Shown: piece by piece, positions 12,132 to 22,577 of the stretch | How the letters are laid out: each line of letters starts with the position of its first letter | Position numbering within the stretch: the first letter of the stretch is position 1 | Assembly: GCA_914767885.1 (NCBI GenBank) | Contig: CAJZBQ010000004.1 | Span: 310,001 to 374,000, forward strand | Source: Blepharisma stoltei | Taxonomy: Eukaryota > Ciliophora > Heterotrichea > Heterotrichida > Blepharismidae | DNA: 64,000 bases | Direction of reading: 5' to 3' | Made by a program: the position numbers and the translations under genes | Notes under the pieces: model-generated | What the model saw: the letters and a program-made list of their open reading frames with translations, nothing else | What the model was told of the DNA's origin: nothing | Database searches by the model: none

Positions 12132-15100
12132 TTAAAATCTTTGGCGTTCTGTTAGGCATGACTGAACATTTATACCCCTTTTTCTTAAAGTTTCTTGTAA
12201 CTGCTGCGAAGGCAAGCTTCCAGATTTTTCGACATAATATCTTGAAGAGTTAGCTGGAGGAATAGGGGATATTGATCTGCTCAAAGAGATTTGCTGCTTT
12301 AAATTCTCTGCGAGCCTGTCATTGTTGGCTTTTCCCATTATAGCGCTCATCACTAAACTTTCAGCTTCTCCGGGTAAAAATACTTTGTTCCCCTTCTCAT
12401 CAAATCTTTCAGTCAAAGTGCGGGCTTTTGCTGTTTTTATTCTTTCTGTTTCCTGTATTGAATTTCTTCTGGAAGTTCTCGAAATGTCTAGTGGGGGAAT
12501 TATTTCTTTTGTGGGGCTGATTTTTTTCAGTTTTTCAGGGATTTGAGCCTTGTCTTCAAACCTCTTGGAATTTAACTGTTTGGTGACTACATTTTCTATT
12601 GCACTTACTTTTGACTATATTAAAATTACCAATGCATCCCTGACTTGCTTTTTTACACATTCAACTTTGGTTCTCTCTTTTTCAAGTTCTACAAGCCTTT
12701 CTTCTAGTCTTACAAGATGAGCAGGATTAGTGAAGTGTGGAGTATTAGTCATATCAGAGTACGACTGATTTTCAGACTCAGGGTAAAGGTCTTGAATATG
12801 AAGCTGTTTTAGACTTCCAGAATTTGAAAATTTTAAGCTCTCTCTGAGGGTGCTTGCACTTAATGATTGCCTTTCATCAAGCTTGTTGTATTTAGAAACT
12901 AATTCTTGCCGGATACTATTCCATTCTTTAGAAATTTCATCGATGTGGCAATTTTCGAGTTTTCCTTCTAGTGAAGATATTCTAATTTCTTATGGATGGC
13001 GCTATTTTGGCCTTGATTTTCCCACAGGGAAAATTTTTTGGTTTGACCAAACCATATGGTGCTGGTCGAACCAAAAAATATTTCAAGTGGGAAAATCAAG
13101 GCCAAAACAGCGCCATCCACAGGAAATTGCAATACTTTTTCTTTCAAATCTCGGATTGCTTGGGTATGTTCATCAGCATTCATATCTTCTTTCAGCTTCG
13201 CTACTTCACTGCTTAATGCTGAAATTTTAGAACTTTGCTTATAATAGTTTTCTTCACATTTCCCATAGTCAAGTTTTACTGGGATTTCATTTTCTGCATT
13301 TTTACTGTAACTTTTAAATTGCTCTAGCTGATTTGCTATCAAATTTGAATTTTCTTTCAGATATTTAATGTTTTCTTCAATCACTTCAATTCTTTTTTGC
13401 CACATCGCGTCTTTCTTTTCTAAACTGATGATTTTTTTTTCAAAAATTTCGAGCCTTGAATCGACTTCTGCAAATTTATTTCTCAAAGCTTCATTATCAA
13501 CAGCTTTGCTATTGTTTTCTAGATACTGCACAAAGCCATTTTCTAATGATTTTACAACTTTTCATAAGCTATTTATCTGTTCGTCATTAGATAAAGGCTT
13601 CATTGGAGTAAATCTTTTTTCTTCTATATCAGAGCTCGTTGTATCGATTTCGCTAATTTTATCATATCTTCTTGAATTTCCAGAAGCTTTGAATGATCTT
13701 CCTTGTATTGATGATGTGAACTGAGGAGTTTCAGCTGAGCCTAAACTGACCTTTTGATAAGGGATTTCATGAATTTCAATTGGATGCCTTTCTGGTGAGC
13801 TAGAAGAAGAACTTATTGATGGTATTGAGTTTCGATTTGGCTTGGAGTTTGCAAACTTTTTTAAGGCTTCTTTGAGCCCTCCACTGTCAATGTTTCTATT
13901 AAATCTTTCTGGAGGAGTCAAGCTCTTTCTTGGAGAGCTAGTTTGCTTTAGCGTGACGATATCTTCAATGTCACTCATAGGTTCTGCTTGTTTATCAATA
14001 GATAAGTGGGAGTTTTGAAGAAGCCAAGTGTTGGCTCTTAAAGCTCGGTGAATGCCTGATAAAGAACTCATAGACCTTACTTTAGTTCAATCAATTGTCG
14101 TACAGCTAATTGTGGTCAATTTTCTGTTGTACTTGATTAAGGTTTTTTCTAGTTCAGCGAGTTGGACTGAGCATGAGGGGTCGATATCTATTGCTATATA
14201 ATTAATTGCTGAATACCTTAATACATAAGCAAGTTTTAAAATCACTGCTTCATTTTTCGTTAACTGCCCGCTTGAATTTTCTTTTAAGGGAGCTGGGCCT
14301 TCAAAAGCTACCCCACTCATATGAATAGTTGTCAAAGCTCTGTTTATTGTCAGCATTTCAAGCATAGATACAACAAAATCAAAGGATAGCGGGTTGTTTG
14401 AAATTCCTATTGTGCTTATTGTATCATTTTTCGTCAGCGCTAAAGGGATCTGAGAGTTCGATATATTATTTGAGTCCAAAATAAGGGTGCTTATAGATGT
14501 GTTATTCTCTATAATTTCACATATGAAAGTTGAGTAATCGTCTGTTATGTGGTTATTTGAAAGATCAAGATGCATCAATGAAGCATTCATTCGGAGGGAT
14601 TGAGATAATAATGAGAGGGAATGGTTCTCTTGGAACTTGTTTGATTTTAATACGAGTTTTTTCAGTGAAAAATTTGAAGAGAGGTAGGTAGACAGTTTTG
14701 TTAATAACGATACAGTTAGGATTTGGCCTGTGATAATAAGATCGGTGAAAAATTCTAACTCTCATCCATTCGAATATATTTTTAAGCTCTATAAAAGGAA
14801 CTACACAATTTTTGTGATTGAGATGATTTAAATATATTTTAATATTTATGAAGAGAATATTTCTTTTTCTTTATATTTAAAACTTTCTATGAATCTAAAA
14901 TTTATTTAAAAAAATTGAAAAAGGAAAATTTTTAAAAAATTTTAACTGCTATTAAATAGGGAAGTAAGTTGCATTTGAGTAGATGGAAAACTGCTTGAAG
15001 GTGCTCTTCATGCTGGGAATTTATTGAAGATTCAGAAATAGAGACTGTGCTGTATCTTCTTGATATAGCATTGTTAATATCAGCGATAGGATTTATCTTG

Positions 15101-15144
15101 AATTTCTGGCAAATGAGTTGATACTCGTTAGTATCGCCTTCCAT
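12132..15144 (-). CDS. Leucine-rich-repeat protein with C-terminal coiled coil
   Basis: About 901 residues once a 15-nt intron (12615-12629) and two IESs (12990-13123 and 14775-14932) are removed; 2706 coding nt is divisible by three. ATG at 15144, TAA at 12132. The N-terminal third carries LRRs such as LKKLVLKSNKF and LMHLDLSNNHITD. A Ser/Pro-rich linker follows (residues roughly 330-480), then a long coiled coil (LEIFEKKIISLEKKDAM), then a Ser-rich tail. TGA is Trp at several sites, including the junction between the LRR part and the linker (DWTKVR), which shows this is one gene. It resembles LRR scaffold proteins of cilia and cortex, but no specific orthologue is claimed. Confidence 0.8.
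12990..13123. mobile_element. Palindromic IES in the coiled-coil gene
   Basis: About 134 bp. Arms of some 45 bp (TGGATGGCGCT, TTTTGGCCTTGATTTTCCC) are inverted around a GGTTTGACC/GGTCGAACC core. Removing 134 bp joins VLQF to EIRISSLEGKL in frame. The right boundary lacks a TA, so the exact cut is uncertain by a few bases. Confidence 0.65.
14775..14932. mobile_element. TA-bounded IES in the LRR gene
   Basis: Removing 158 bp between TA at 14775-14776 and TA at 14933-14934 joins the short N-terminal exon (...YLIAVKIF) to YSNGWELEFFTDL and keeps the LRR frame. The segment is very AT-rich with no obvious inverted repeats. Other TA pairs in this AT-rich stretch are out of frame or create stops. 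Confidence 0.6.
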
Positions 15145-15466
15145 TTAAATTTTGAAATGAATAAGTTGATTTCTTATCATTTTCCACAATGACCCATAAA
15201 ATAAATATTTAAAATATAAGCTATTTATGATGCTGAGTAGTTAAAAACTTAAAGATTTTGTTAGAAAATTAATTAATTAAGCAACAATTTAATAATAAAA
15301 TCTGTGATCGAAAATGATTATATACTTGTTGCCTTTTTTAATGGCTTCATCAGATTCATATTAAAAAATTTCTTGTCTATGTATTATCCGTTAAGTCCTT
15401 GTAGGATTGTCTCTAGCATTAAATGATAATGACGCATTTGCATTTTCGCAATGCCAGCCATAAAAT
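15145..15466. other. Divergent intergenic region, nothing recognised
   Basis: AT-rich spacer between the LRR gene (-) and the phosphatidylserine synthase gene (+). No reading frame or repeat was seen. Confidence 0.5.
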
Positions 15467-16913
15467 ATGAAAGAAGTTGGAGTGCAAACTCAGTCAGGAG
15501 ACAGTGCGGGACCCAGAGTGTTCTCTAACCCCTCTCCTCTCTAATAGAATAAAAATTTTTGCTTGCTAAGAGTAGTTAATTTTTTTTAATTTATATCAGT
15601 ATTATTCAATTTTTAAGTCAGATTATTCAAAACAAGCTGGTATATATGATGCTTGCTCAAGCTTTTTTCTTTGAATAGTGCTGCTCGCTCACGGAGGAGG
15701 TAAGACTCCTATCCCTGAGTTCGAATTCCCTCAAATTCTATATTCTTCACACACAGTCCTATGGCTCCTTATAGCTGTTGGCATACTTGGCTATTTCACA
15801 TTCTTAAGAGATGATTCAGATTCCTTATTAAACCAGCGCCAAGGTTTTTTGGGACTTATCCTTGTCTTTATTTTTACTTGTGGAGTCCAGCTACCAGATT
15901 CAGGCTTTTTTTCCCGTCCTCATCCGGTATTTTGGAGGATGCTTCAAGGTGTTGGCTTATGCTATTTCACAATGCTAGTTTACCTTCTCTTTCAGAATCT
16001 TGATGATTCTCGCCAACTGCTTACATTTTTAGACCCTAAACTAGGGAAATCTTTACCAGATAAAAACTATGCTGACGACTGCAGAATTTATACACCCGAA
16101 CACCCTGAATCAATTTTTTATAATATAAAGGATTGCTTTTTTGACATATATATTCCAGCTCATGCACTTGGATGGTTTTTTAAGATGATTATTATAAGAG
16201 ATATGAAACTCTGCTGAATTTTAAGTGTTTTCTTTGAATTCTTAGAGCTTACTTTGAAGTTTCAAATACCTAACTTTGCTGAATGCTGGTGGGATAGCTT
16301 GATTTTTGACATTATTTTATGCAATGGAGGTGGAATTTATCTTGGATATCTTACATGCAGATTTTTTCAAATGAAAGAGTTTTTCTGGGGCATTGGGGAA
16401 GATAAAAGAAGTGCTACTGGACGCTTTTCGGCATTGTCAAGGACTGCTTCCCAGCTTACCCCTCACTCCTGGCTCTCTTTTAATTGGGAAATGTTTGGAT
16501 CCTGCAAAAATTTTATTACTACAATATGGCTAGTGATTTTTGTAAGCGCTACAGATCTAAGTAATTTTTATTTGAAATTTATTTTATGGATCCCAGCAGA
16601 TCACTGAATATTAGTTATTAGAGTCTTTTTTGTAGCATTTTATGCGATGGTATCAATTGAAGAATATTTTGAATATGTTTCTTCTGGGTTTAGACTAAGG
16701 CTAGGCACGAATTCTTGGCTTGCACATATGACTGTGTTCACAGAGTGGATGATAATCCTCAAGCATTCTCAAGGAATGTTTGTAGAGCCAATGCCTTACT
16801 GGCTGCAAATCGCTTGAACTGGAATCGGATGCTTTGTTGTGTCAAGCGCTCTATGCTTATTTTATTCAGATATAAGCAAGAAAAATTCAGATAAAGTTAA
16901 ATCAGTCCAGTAG
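15467..16913 (+). CDS. Phosphatidylserine synthase (PTDSS1/2 type)
   Basis: Base-exchange enzyme making phosphatidylserine from phosphatidylcholine or phosphatidylethanolamine in ER membranes. It has 423 residues after removing the 175-bp IES. Family signatures are SRPHPVFWRMLQGVGLCYF, then HALGWFFKMIIIRDMKLCW, then IPNFAECWWDSLIFD and ILCNGGGIYLGY, with multiple hydrophobic helices before and after. TGA is read as Trp at four sites, including the conserved LCW and AECWW neighbourhood. The IES splits the codon after RVFS near the N-terminus. The TAG stop is at 16911-16913. Confidence 0.93.
15526..15700. mobile_element. TA-bounded IES in phosphatidylserine synthase
   Basis: The 175-bp segment begins TAACCCCTCTCC and ends GCTCGCTCACGGAGGAGG before the second TA. 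Excision joins GPRVFS to KTPIPEFEF. The ends and the GCTCGCTCAC motif relate it to family A. Confidence 0.85.
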
Positions 16914-17086
16914 TTATTAATCACATAAATAAGACACGATTATAAATTAATAAAAAATATATGTATTAATAATCCTAAAATCATCTCTAAATGCACTTAA
17001 TGCAATTTAGTTCTCTTTCTTTATTAACAGCCAATTCAAATTATTTCGTTAAAGAGCATAAATGGAAACTGCTTACTTTCTACTCA
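16914..17086. other. AT-rich spacer
   Basis: Spacer between the synthase stop and the left target duplication of the following SINE. Nothing recognised. Confidence 0.4.
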
Positions 17087-17505
17087 TAATAATAAAATGG
17101 TTACGCACGAAATTAATGCTCTGCGAGAACTATTCCTTCCTTGCTGTTTTATTTATTATAGGGTTCAGTTTTTCCAGTGAAACTTTATCCACAACATCAA
17201 ATACGGCTTATCGCATAGGTTAAACCATTTTTTCTAAGAAGGAAAGTAGGCATATGATTGTTATTGCTTGGCACATAGGAGGAGGATAGCCCTTAGGTGG
17301 AGTATGTGCTGAGTTCGAGTTATCAGCAAGGTCAAAGTGACCAGTGAAGCTTTCTAGGCCTGTTTTGTCGTCTTCTGAAAATACTTGCCTGGAGCAATAT
17401 AGCTGTTGGCATCACCAACTGGGTTTTAAAAGGGGTGCTTGCCATCCTGTAGAAGAAAGTAAACTTCAATGGCCTAATTAATCGTGATCGCTTACTCCTA
17501 CTCAA
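17071..17505 (+). mobile_element. Intergenic SINE-like element (F2)
   Basis: A 404-bp insert (17087-17490) is flanked by related repeats GCTTACTTTCTACTCA and GCTTACTCCTACTCA. Its 5' start, AATAATAAAATGG followed by CGAGAACTATTCCTTCC, matches the dynein insertion at 2.1-2.7 kb. It lies between genes, unlike most copies here. Mismatches in the duplication suggest age. Confidence 0.7.
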
Positions 17506-17652
17506 TTAGCAGACTTTATTTGATTGCTTGTTTTACTAAATAAATAGGAATTTTTATTTTAAATGCAATTAATGCCCTCTATTTATTCTAACTAGATAGA
17601 GATTAAGAAACCGCTTAGAATATGAATTAATTATGTAATATAATTATTAAGT

Positions 17653-17952
17653 ATGAGTTTCCAAACTACTGACTCCAAAAAAGAAGAATACAGAAAATAT
17701 TTAGAGAAGAGTGGAGTTATTGATCAATTAACCCGCGTTCTTGTAGGACTATACGAAGAACCTGAAAAACCATCAAATGCCATTGAGTAACTTTTACCTA
17801 GTTTTATAAAGCGATACCTGGGAACCCCCTCTGACATTGATACTGAAACTTTAAGAGCCGAATATGAAGCTTTAAAAGAAAGAAACGCTCAGCTTGAAAG
17901 AGAAGTGGAAGAACTTCGACAGGAACTAGAGAATATCAGGCCTAGTGATTAA
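17653..17952 (+). CDS. MYCBP: MYCBP (AMY-1) homologue
   Basis: Small conserved protein of 94 residues, best known as c-Myc-binding protein and as an AKAP/ciliary-associated factor. The block KYLEKSGVIDQLTRVLVGLY followed by EEPEKPSNAIDFIKRYLG is the family signature, and the C-terminus is a short coiled coil (EREVEELRQELENI). A 15-nt intron at 17787-17801 (GTAACTTTTACCTAG) splits the Asp codon of NAID; without it the frame stops. Length and domain order equal those of animal MYCBP. Confidence 0.93.
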
Positions 17953-17983
17953 GTTTAACATTAATTTAATCAGATAATAATAA

Positions 17984-18859
17984 ATGATAGGAAATATTCT
18001 TCTAAACATAGGAGACATCCCAGCTCAGCCTGGAATTCAAGGGTATATCGAAGTTATTAATGGAGAAAATCTTGTAGCTCAAGCCAAAGAAGCGGCAACC
18101 GCTACGACGGGCTTAATTCTTAAGCCCTATAGCATCTATACATTTATAAACTGCTTTTCAGAAGAAGGGGCCGAGCTTGTAAAGGCCCGTTTATCTGAAG
18201 TTAGTTCTAAACCTTGGTCAGAATCTAACCCAGAAGTATTTTTTGGATTTTTTGATTCGTATCTTGGACCTAAGTCAGAGCTGGGCATTTCTGTTCATGG
18301 AGCCAAAGTTCTAATTTATGCATCTCCAAGGCAAAAGTATATAAAAGATGATAGTGACGAAGAAGAATTCGAGCAGAATGACCAGAAAATTAATATAGAA
18401 TTCAGTATTGGTCATGAAATTGGAACTATTCTTGCAAGTGAAAATAAAATAATAGATGCTCTCAATGCCTTAAGACTTAGAATTTCTTATAGTCGAGTGT
18501 CTTTATTTTCTGAAGAACTGCTAAATCGAATTTATGAACTATTTTTTGCTGAAGACAGCGAAGTATTTGGATTTACTAAAATCCCTCTAACTTTAATGGA
18601 AAGCGGAGATCTTCAATTAAATTTCAAGTCTGCAAGTGAATTGCCTGATTATTGAAAAGATAAGGCTAGAAAATTTGTTGAAAATGAAGAGTTTTTTAAT
18701 AATGATATAAAAATCTTATGCCCTCAAATATTGACTTGTTTAGGAGAGCTTGCTGAGCATACTACAGGGGAATTAGATGCATTTTGGTCAACCAATAGCA
18801 AATTTCAAAAACTTAAAATTTATCCAGGTGGCCTTTTCCGTGGTTTTGTGCATTATTAA
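17984..18859 (+). CDS. Hypothetical protein, 291 aa
   Basis: Not recognised. It is one open frame from ATG to TAA with TGA=Trp at about 18653 (PDYWKDKARKF). No membrane segment or signal peptide is evident. An acidic run (DDSDEEEFEQND) lies near residue 130. The start is only 31 bp after the MYCBP stop on the same strand. Confidence 0.7.
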
Positions 18860-18956
18860 GTATTTTAAATAATCCTTAAAAAATTGATTCTATTAGCCCA
18901 GTCAAATATGAAAGATTATAATTTACCGTAAGATTCGAATTTTCATTAAAAGTCAC

Positions 18957-19859
18957 ATGCTACCTGCCCGAGCCAACTTCAACACCGACACACAGATACT
19001 GAACTCTTTAAAAGCACTTTTAAACAACTACACAACACTTAAAGCTGCTCTTTCCTCTAATAAATTTCAAACACCTACAAAAGAAAAACAGTTAGACAGC
19101 TCTAATGCATCTATCCTGGAATGCTTGTCTACTGACTCAGAAGCCTCTTTTCTGTCCCAAGCTGAGTCTACTTCTAAACCTTCTAAATCAAAGCTTAAGC
19201 TTGGAAAGCCCCTTTTAATTCACAATTTAACAGATCGATATTATTCTATAGACCAATGCTGGACAATTGATTTAGTTTTTTCAGAAATCTACTCTAATTA
19301 CAAAAAAACCACCTATGTCAGATCTTTATCAGGCGACCAGGAGGTTCATATTGTCGCTATTCGACAGTTTTTTCTAGATTGCTACGTTTGTGATCAGTTT
19401 TTTTTAAACATGTTAATGAGTCCTATATCAAATCTTATATGAGTAAAAAATGAAGATTTTTTTAAGGCTATCGAAGGAGCTAATAAAAATTGGCCCAATT
19501 TATGATAATAACGCATATATTTTGGCTAATTACACTTTATATTTAATAAAAATAGGTAAAATTCCTATACCCATAAAAATTCGCCTTATTTCCTGTCAAT
19601 AAAAAAATTCGGAAAAGAAAGAAAAAGAATTTTCCAGCTACAAAGAATGTTATGTAAGATTTATATAGTTTTCTTTTGTTTTGTGGAATACGAAACTGGC
19701 AAAAACCTCGGAAGAGAGAGTTTATTAAAAGTCCTTGATATGGTTGAAAGAAGAATTAAACCACAGCTAGAAATGTGGGTAGATTTAATAATGAAGAAAG
19801 CTCAAAGGCCAAAAGAAAAATTGAGCTTTGAAGATTTCAAGTCTATTATCATTGGTTAG
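18957..19859 (+). CDS. Hypothetical protein, about 275 aa, with one IES and one intron
   Basis: Not recognised. The first 161 codons read to a TGA (Trp), then NEDFFKAIEGANKNWPNLW. A proposed 60-bp TA-bounded segment (19506-19565) and a 15-nt intron (19654-19668, GTAAGATTTATATAG) connect this to FVEYETGKNLGRES...SFEDFKSIIIG. The sum of both removals is a multiple of three, consistent with the flanking frames. The N-terminus is Ser/Lys-rich and the C-terminal half looks helical. The intron is well supported; the IES position is the weak point. Confidence 0.6.
19506..19565. mobile_element. Putative short TA-bounded IES
   Basis: Removing 60 bp between TA at 19506-19507 and TA at 19566-19567 eliminates clustered stops and joins NWPNLW to YTHKNSPYFLS in frame. 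No inverted repeat is evident, so the boundaries rest on frame alone. Confidence 0.45.
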
Positions 19860-19887
19860 ATTTCTAGATAAATAATCGCATAAATAA

Positions 19888-20759
19888 ATGTTTGATCAAG
19901 ACCCACCTTTTGTAGTTGGAAACGATTATCACACAGCAAAGGAAAAACGAATTATCAAAAAAATGCTTTTCAATGAAGCCAAAGCTAATTTTTCGAATTT
20001 AAGCACTTTTCGCATGTCTTATTATCAATGTGTGCATTCAGCTCTTGCTGATCAGGGGCTGCAAGGCAAAGAACTTGATAAAAGAATCCTTCAATGCAAA
20101 ATCCCAGTAGAAGAAGTAAAAAATTATATTGATAGGACAAACCAACATGCAAGAATCAAGGTAAAGCGATGCATTAAATCTAAGAGAGATTGAGAAAGAC
20201 AATGGGGTGGAGATCTTGCTAAAGAAGAAATAGATGAATGGGAGTGCATAAATAGATATCATAGACGATATTTATATTACTATCCAGGTATCCGAGACAA
20301 ACTAAGCTATTATATTAACCTTTCTCGTTTAGCATCCACAATTTGGTTGTCTCTTCTACAGCTGCTTTTAACGCTAAAATCGAGCAATATTCCTCCAAAC
20401 CCTTCAAGGTGTGGCCACCTTGACCTTGCTCACAATGAGGAGGTCAGTCTTAAAGTTTGGCTTCGATGACTCTTCTTTGAGTTCAAGCAACCTACTTGAG
20501 TACGTTAGGCGCCCAAAAGGTCTTTAGTCTTTACCGCCTGAAGTAGGTGGCACACTTTCAGAAATTTCGATTCTCAAAAGTCAGGAGAATGATCCGAAAA
20601 ACCCTTAACACTTCCTTCCTTGACCTAACTGGATAATTTCAATGGGTGAAACCAAACCTCATACAAAATTATACAAAATTGCAAATCTAGAAAATTCAAG
20701 CAGCGCCATATTTGATATATTTGATTGACGAACTAGTAAACAAAATAAACATAACATAA
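19888..20759 (+). CDS. Hypothetical protein, 146 aa, SINE-interrupted
   Basis: Not recognised. It starts MFDQDPPFVVGNDY, is rich in Lys, Arg and aromatic residues, and has Cys residues spaced through a helical region, suggestive of a small mitochondrial or RNA-associated protein, but nothing specific. TGA is Trp in KSKRDWERQW. Removing the SINE (20305-20726) plus one 9-bp repeat gives PGIRDELVNKINIT and TAA at 20757-20759; total 441 nt, divisible by three. The stop falls only 13 bp before the kinesin start. Confidence 0.6.
20296..20735 (-). mobile_element. SINE-like element (F3), imperfect 9-bp TSD
   Basis: GACAAACTA (20296-20304) and GACGAACTA (20727-20735) flank 422 bp. On the minus strand it starts near CAAATATATCAAATATGGCG, the same 5' motif as the glutathione synthetase insertion. 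The block GATGACTCTTCTTTGA and the following 250 bp align by eye with 32347-32773. Confidence 0.7.
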
Positions 20760-20772
20760 TATAAAATCCAAA

Positions 20773-22527
20773 ATGCAATCTCCTGTAAAGTCCCTATCAA
20801 ATTCTAATAAAATTCCTAGCCATCCACCATCAGTTAGCGGTGGTTCCAGCATGCTTGAGCAAGAAGGAGGTGAAAGCATTCGCGTTTGTATCCGAATCAG
20901 GCCTCTAAATCAGCGAGAATCAAGCACTGGCAACTCCAGCTGCATAGATGTTCAAAATCCTAAGAATTTACTACTGAAGATGAAAGGAGGAATGAGAAAT
21001 TACACTTTTCATCATATTTTTGATGTGGATGCACAGCAAGGAGAAGTGTTTTCTGAAACTGGGGTGCACTCGTTACTAGACAGTGCTCTCGAAGGTTACT
21101 CTTGTACAGCTTTCGCTTATGGGCAAACTGGAAGTGGGAAAACTTATAGCATGGCTGGGGTAGAAGAAAGATTTGGCCGCCAAGACTATACTTCAGATGA
21201 AACTGATGGAATTATCCCTAGGGCAATTTCCTATGTATGACAAAGGATGGCATCACGGCAAGAAAGATACTTCGTAAAATCAGGATTTTTTGAAATTTAT
21301 AACGAACAAGTCAGAGATCTGCTAAACCCAAGCTCTGGGGTGTTGCACTGCAGGTGAAATGCTAAGCAAGGGTTTTTTGTGGAAGAGCTAATGATAGTTG
21401 ACTGCACAAACATTGATGATCTAATTGCAGTTTTGCATGAAGGGATGAAAAACAGAAAAAGCGGAAGCCATGAATTAAACGCTGATTCTTCTAGGTCTCA
21501 TTCTATTTTGATGATTTATTTTATTAGTGAAATTACTTCTGAAGACGGCCATAGTTTTAAAAGATACGGAAAAATGTACTTTGTAGACTTAGCAGGAAGC
21601 GAGAGACTAAAAGAAACAAAAAGCCAAGGGGATATGCTGAATGAAACAAAAAATATAAATAAATCGCTATTTACTTTGGGAAAAGTAATTTCTGCACTTG
21701 GAGACAAGAAAAATAGAGGACTGAAGCCACATGTGCCTTATCGTGATTCAAAACTTACAATGGTCCTGATGGACTCATTAGGGGGGTCATCGAGAGCTAT
21801 TATGATAGCTTGCGTTTCACCTGCAAATGCGTATATTGAAGAAACAACGAGCACCTTAAATTATGCGACAAGAGCTATGAACATACAGAATAAACCCCTT
21901 CTTCAAGTAGATAATAGTGAATACCTTATACTAAATCTCAGAAGAGAAGCCCAATTACTTAAACTCGAAAACGAGTACTTAAAAGAACAATTAGCAAGAG
22001 CTCAAGGCGGGCTTCCACCTATGATGGTCGATTTTGCTAATTCCTATAATGAGTCGCCAAACGACCCAGTCTTGCAAGAATTTCATTTTGAAATTAACAA
22101 GCTAAGAGAAGAAAACGCCAAATTAAGAGAAACTAAAGAAGAAGCAGAAAAGAGCTACCATCAATCTATGATTGATAACCAAAGTATGCATATAAAATTA
22201 GAAAATTTAGAATATTCATTTGTAGGCTCTACCAAGACAAGTGAAAACCCATCATCAGGCGTTTCGCAAGAGTACACCATAAGCACTCTATTAAACGAAA
22301 ACGCAAACTTAAAGAAAAGAATGAATGCCCTACAAGAAGAACAAATACAAATGCAGTTTAAGCTTGGAGAGGCAACACCTGCTGTTCCACCACAAGAAGA
22401 AATTCAGCAGCTGAGAGAATATAATGAACAAATGATGAAAAGAGTTGAAGCTTTACAAGCGAGAGAAAGAGAGCTTTTAGACCATTTAATGAAAGCACAA
22501 AGAGGGAGGACACCAAAACCAAAATAG
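20773..22527 (+). CDS. Kinesin motor protein
   Basis: N-terminal kinesin of 584 residues. P-loop GQTGSGKT at about 117-124; switch I NADSSRSHS from about 236; switch II DLAGSE from about 272; microtubule-binding HVPYRDSKLT follows. Two TGA codons are Trp (YVWQRM and CRWNAKQGF), with intact kinesin sequence on both sides. After the motor come a coiled coil (EYLILNLRREAQLLKLENEY) and the motif GGLPPMMVDFANSY, then another coiled coil and a basic end. Class is uncertain; a ciliary or KIF12-like kinesin is possible. The gene is uninterrupted. Confidence 0.95.
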
Positions 22528-22577
22528 AGTCTAAAAAATTTTTTAAATTATCCAAATTTTCATGTGTATTATCAAGT

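Noticed and set aside
12968-13244. Open frames in both directions at the 13-kb palindrome
   Set aside because: They are translations of the two arms of the palindromic IES.
20773-22527. Kinesin as a pseudogene with two nonsense codons
   Set aside because: Both are TGA at aromatic positions with intact motor sequence on both sides; TGA=Trp explains all such cases.
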